A program made the position numbers and the translations under genes. Positions 61,596 to 64,000 of a DNA stretch of 64,000 nucleotides are shown in pieces. Source of the stretch: Treponema sp. OMZ 798. Lineage in GTDB: Bacteria; Spirochaetota; Spirochaetia; Treponematales; Treponemataceae. How positions within the stretch are numbered: position 1 is the stretch's first letter; each line of letters opens with the position of its first letter. The notes beneath the pieces are model-generated. The model saw only the letters and a program-made list of their open reading frames with translations. It had not been told where the DNA came from and did not search any database. The stretch is from contig NZ_CP051305.1 in NCBI RefSeq assembly GCF_024181385.1, positions 248,001 through 312,000 on the forward strand, written 5' to 3'.

Positions 61596-62282
61596 TTACT
61601 TTACAAGTTTAAAAGGATATTCTAAAACTCCGTCAATAGCGTTATAAATTTCCGTGTAACCCAGCTCTGACAGTTCTTGAGCAGCTCTTGAAGAAGCTGT
61701 GCCTACATTACAATACAAAAGTAATTTTTTCTTCTTGTCAGGTATTTTGTTAAGATTATTTTTTATTTCCGATATGGGGAATAGCAAGGCGCCTTCTATA
61801 TGACCTGTATCATAAGACGATTTGTTTCTGCAGTCAAGGATTAAAACATCGGGATCTTTCAGCATTGTTTCAAAAACTATGCCCCGTACAGCGTTGTAAG
61901 TGATGGTTTTATAGTTATATTGATTAACTCCATCTGCATTGTAAATTTGAGAAAATCTATTTTCCGCCAATATCTCTGCCGCTTTAAAGCTTTCATCATT
62001 AGTTTTGGAATATAAGTATATAGGTTTGTTTTTCCAATCGGTTATTTCTTTTAGATGGTTTTCTATTTCATTTACAGGTATATTTATAGCGTGTAAAAGA
62101 TGTCCTTTTTTATATTGATCATAGGATCTGACATCAATTATCAATATAGAATCTTTGTTGGAATCGGAATTTAAATATTCAAGTCTTGAGCCTTTAACAT
62201 CTTCAACTTCTACTTCAATACCGCATGAAATTAGCGATATATTTACAATTAAAACAATAAAAAGTAAAAATTTTATTTTCAT
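61596..62282 (-). CDS. Lipoprotein with two rhodanese domains
   Basis: A 228-residue predicted lipoprotein (signal 'VNISLISC', cysteine about 20). Domain 1 (about 35-115) has 'ILIIDVRSYDQYKKGHLLHAINIP', but its active-site loop reads 'LYSKTNDES' with serine in place of cysteine. Domain 2 (about 130-225) has 'LDCRNKSSYDTGHIEGALLFP' and an intact 'LLYCNVGTASSRAA' loop. Thus one domain is probably structural and one may carry persulfide. It lies downstream of the 62357 gene on the same strand. Confidence 0.88.
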   Translation of the reverse strand: MKIKFLLFIVLIVNISLISCGIEVEVEDVKGSRLEYLNSDSNKDSILIIDVRSYDQYKKGHLLHAINIPVNEIENHLKEITDWKNKPIYLYSKTNDESFKAAEILAENRFSQIYNADGVNQYNYKTITYNAVRGIVFETMLKDPDVLILDCRNKSSYDTGHIEGALLFPISEIKNNLNKIPDKKKKLLLYCNVGTASSRAAQELSELGYTEIYNAIDGVLEYPFKLVK

Positions 62283-62356
62283 AATTTAATCTCCAAAACA
62301 CTAAAATACGCTGAGATTATTATAATGACTTTTACTCTCATTGTCAAAAGGGATGC

Positions 62357-63832
62357 TTATTCTCTTTCAAAGACGATAGGCTCATCACCTGTAGGTATTA
62401 CATCATTTATGCTCAACTTAATTTTTGTCCAAACCATCCGCTGTACATTGTTTTTTTCACTTAGTTCAAGCAGATAAAATTTATTTGTATCCTTTTCCGA
62501 CTTCATTTGAATGATAACTCTTTCATTTATTTCTAATATGTTAAAATAACCTTTTTCGATATCTTCAGACTGCTGAAGTGTATATGAGTTACCTAAAAGG
62601 TCTAAAATGGTGTTATTTATCGATTTCCACTGATTTGAAGATTTTGATAAAATTTTTTTTGCTTTTTCCGCATTATTTTCCTTTTGGTTTGTGTTACTCA
62701 AAAGTAAATTGGTATTTTTTTTATAGTTTCCATTCCAAAGAGATGCCGTTCCGAATTTAATTCTTAAAACGTCTTCTATTACACGCACCTGTATTTCGTC
62801 AAGTCCCTTAATTTCTATTTCGACTCGTCTTACGATATTCGGAATTGACTTATTGTTTGTTGTAAAAAATAAACCGTATCTTCGGGGTAAGGTTGTTTTT
62901 ATTTCATATATTTCTTCAACATTGTCTAAATTAAAAATAATATGACTGTCGTTTTTGTCAAAATATACGCTTCTGCCTGTTTCTCTATTTCCCTCTTCTT
63001 GAAACCATAATCCCGATAAAAAGTCGATAAAAGATTCCATATTTCCGCTTTGAAGTTTTCTTAAAAGCTGAATCTCTATTTTTTCGCCCGGAATTGTCCT
63101 TTGGAAGCCTTCTTCATATTTTTTTGTTTTTACATTCCATGTATATTCCGTTTCAATTTGGTTTAAGGTATTAGGTGCAGAAGGATCGGAGTTGTAAGTG
63201 TATACCCGATATGAAGATAGGCTTGATGCAGTTTCTTCTTGAGTTTCTATTTCCTTTATCTGAATCTGCATATCCGCATGTAAGTCAGCTATTTGATCAA
63301 GCTTAACACTACCGTTATTTTCTTTTTTGATGGTATGTATGGACAAAACCTGTCTGTTGTCCGATGTCATTCCCGAATAAATGAGGGATTTAGGATCTTC
63401 CGTCAAATTCATAATGTAGAATGTAAGAGACTTAGGCTGTGTGATTGTAGTTCTTATTTCTTCAACTCTGTCCCATTTTTGAGTTATCGGGTTTTGGATT
63501 GAAATTATAAGGTACAAAAAAGGATCTAATAGCTTTTTTACGGCAATAATTTGATCTTCTACACCGTCTTCATTTAAGTCATCTGAAATTGCATCAACAA
63601 AGGCTTCATCATTGAGCAGCTCTAAAAATATTTTTGCCTCCGTATTAGGCGAATCATTTTCGGTCTTTTTATCTGCTTTATCTATTTGTGAAGAAGCTAT
63701 GGGAATTATTGTTTGTGTAACAATCTTCTCTTCAGTTTTTGTGTTTGACCGTATAAACTTTAAGTAAATTAAAAAGCTCAACAAAACCAAAACAATAAAG
63801 GCTGAAGTAAGATACATTATCCGTTTGAGCAT
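62357..63832 (-). CDS. Membrane-anchored protein of unknown function
   Basis: A 491-residue protein with one N-terminal membrane helix (about 5-26) and the rest outside. Residues about 80-90 read 'DDLNEDGVEDQI', a DxNxDGxxD-type calcium loop as in FG-GAP/VCBS proteins. I recognise no catalytic motif or known domain otherwise. It follows a partial gene on the same strand by 31 bp and precedes the rhodanese gene by 74 bp. Confidence 0.75.
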   Translation of the reverse strand: MLKRIMYLTSAFIVLVLLSFLIYLKFIRSNTKTEEKIVTQTIIPIASSQIDKADKKTENDSPNTEAKIFLELLNDEAFVDAISDDLNEDGVEDQIIAVKKLLDPFLYLIISIQNPITQKWDRVEEIRTTITQPKSLTFYIMNLTEDPKSLIYSGMTSDNRQVLSIHTIKKENNGSVKLDQIADLHADMQIQIKEIETQEETASSLSSYRVYTYNSDPSAPNTLNQIETEYTWNVKTKKYEEGFQRTIPGEKIEIQLLRKLQSGNMESFIDFLSGLWFQEEGNRETGRSVYFDKNDSHIIFNLDNVEEIYEIKTTLPRRYGLFFTTNNKSIPNIVRRVEIEIKGLDEIQVRVIEDVLRIKFGTASLWNGNYKKNTNLLLSNTNQKENNAEKAKKILSKSSNQWKSINNTILDLLGNSYTLQQSEDIEKGYFNILEINERVIIQMKSEKDTNKFYLLELSEKNNVQRMVWTKIKLSINDVIPTGDEPIVFERE

Positions 63833-63863
63833 ACTTTGTTTAAATCCTTATTATCAATTATGG

Positions 63864-64000
63864 TTACGGATTATCTTTTTTGATTAAGGCTGTATTTTCG
63901 TCAGATTGCACCCTGTCCTTTCCTTCGTTTTTTATTAAATCCGAAAAAAGAGCCTTGCTTGTTTTTACAACCCTGTCTTGCAGGCCCATATCAACAGTAA
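63864..64000 (-). CDS. Partial CDS, C-terminal 45 codons (start outside window)
   Basis: The minus frame is open from 64000 to a stop at 63866-63864. It gives T-V-D-M-G-L-Q-D-R-V-V-K-T-S-K-A-L-F-S-D and continues to the end I-K-K-D-N-P. I do not recognise the family. It ends 31 bp before the next gene, as if in the same operon. Confidence 0.5.
   Translation of the reverse strand, partial: TVDMGLQDRVVKTSKALFSDLIKNEGKDRVQSDENTALIKKDNP

Noticed and set aside
1..64000. CRISPR arrays, rRNA or tRNA genes
   Set aside because: No regularly spaced short repeats, no rRNA-like stretches and no tRNA cloverleaf were seen on either strand.

Overview
The window is AT-rich chromosomal DNA whose gene content points to a Treponema, most like the oral species T. 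denticola. This rests on an Rnf operon, MurE with an unusual amino-acid motif, MptD/Trep_Strep ECF S components, Lipoprotein_17 repeats and many AraC, TetR or HxlR-linked ABC transporters. The organism call is inference from gene content. I saw no rRNA, tRNA or CRISPR array.

Layout. 1-4.3 kb (minus): an sdpR/sdpI-like immunity operon followed by an ABC ATPase and permease; the permease is split by a complete IS5-family element (925-2133). 4.4-11.2 kb (minus): a complete Wadjet (JetBCDA) plasmid-defence operon. 11.3-15.2 kb: chemoreceptor, MATE exporter and a small membrane protein. 15.7-20 kb (plus): AraC regulator and a two-subunit ABC transporter with a near-perfect sigma70 promoter. 20-23.5 kb: nitroreductase, pirin, flavin reductase and an HxlR regulator. 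23.5-26.4 kb: a YfcC carrier and M20 amidohydrolase pair, bounded by 55-bp direct repeats as if inserted between hxlR and a radical-SAM gene. 27.4-39.7 kb (minus): a TetR-headed ECF importer (two S components, EcfT, double-ATPase EcfA) with four exporter-fold ABC half-transporters in two homologous pairs. 39.9-42.8 kb: FabZ, a CAP-domain lipoprotein and MurE. 43-51.1 kb (plus): a seven-gene operon with MtnK, an MtnA-like isomerase, a class II aldolase, an FGGY kinase, a 2-hydroxyacid dehydrogenase, a Cys/Met-type PLP lyase and an NhaC antiporter. It looks like a methylthioribose/5-deoxyribose disposal route joined to sulfur amino-acid breakdown. 51.1-64 kb (minus): gene debris and a dispersed repeat, MnmG, M18 aminopeptidase, a repeat lipoprotein, rnfCDGEA (no rnfB here), a double-rhodanese lipoprotein, a membrane-anchored protein of unknown function and one partial gene.

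The most unusual signal is a family of 156-188 bp elements built of four consecutive hairpins (15238-15402, 20615-20770, 20771-20926, 33244-33431, 38824-38987). Stem sequences differ between copies while pairing, order, linker and an internal-loop motif are kept. All sit directly in front of the ribosome-binding site of a minus-strand gene, and two are flanked by 14-bp direct repeats that contain the Shine-Dalgarno sequence. A one-hairpin relative precedes the Wadjet operon.
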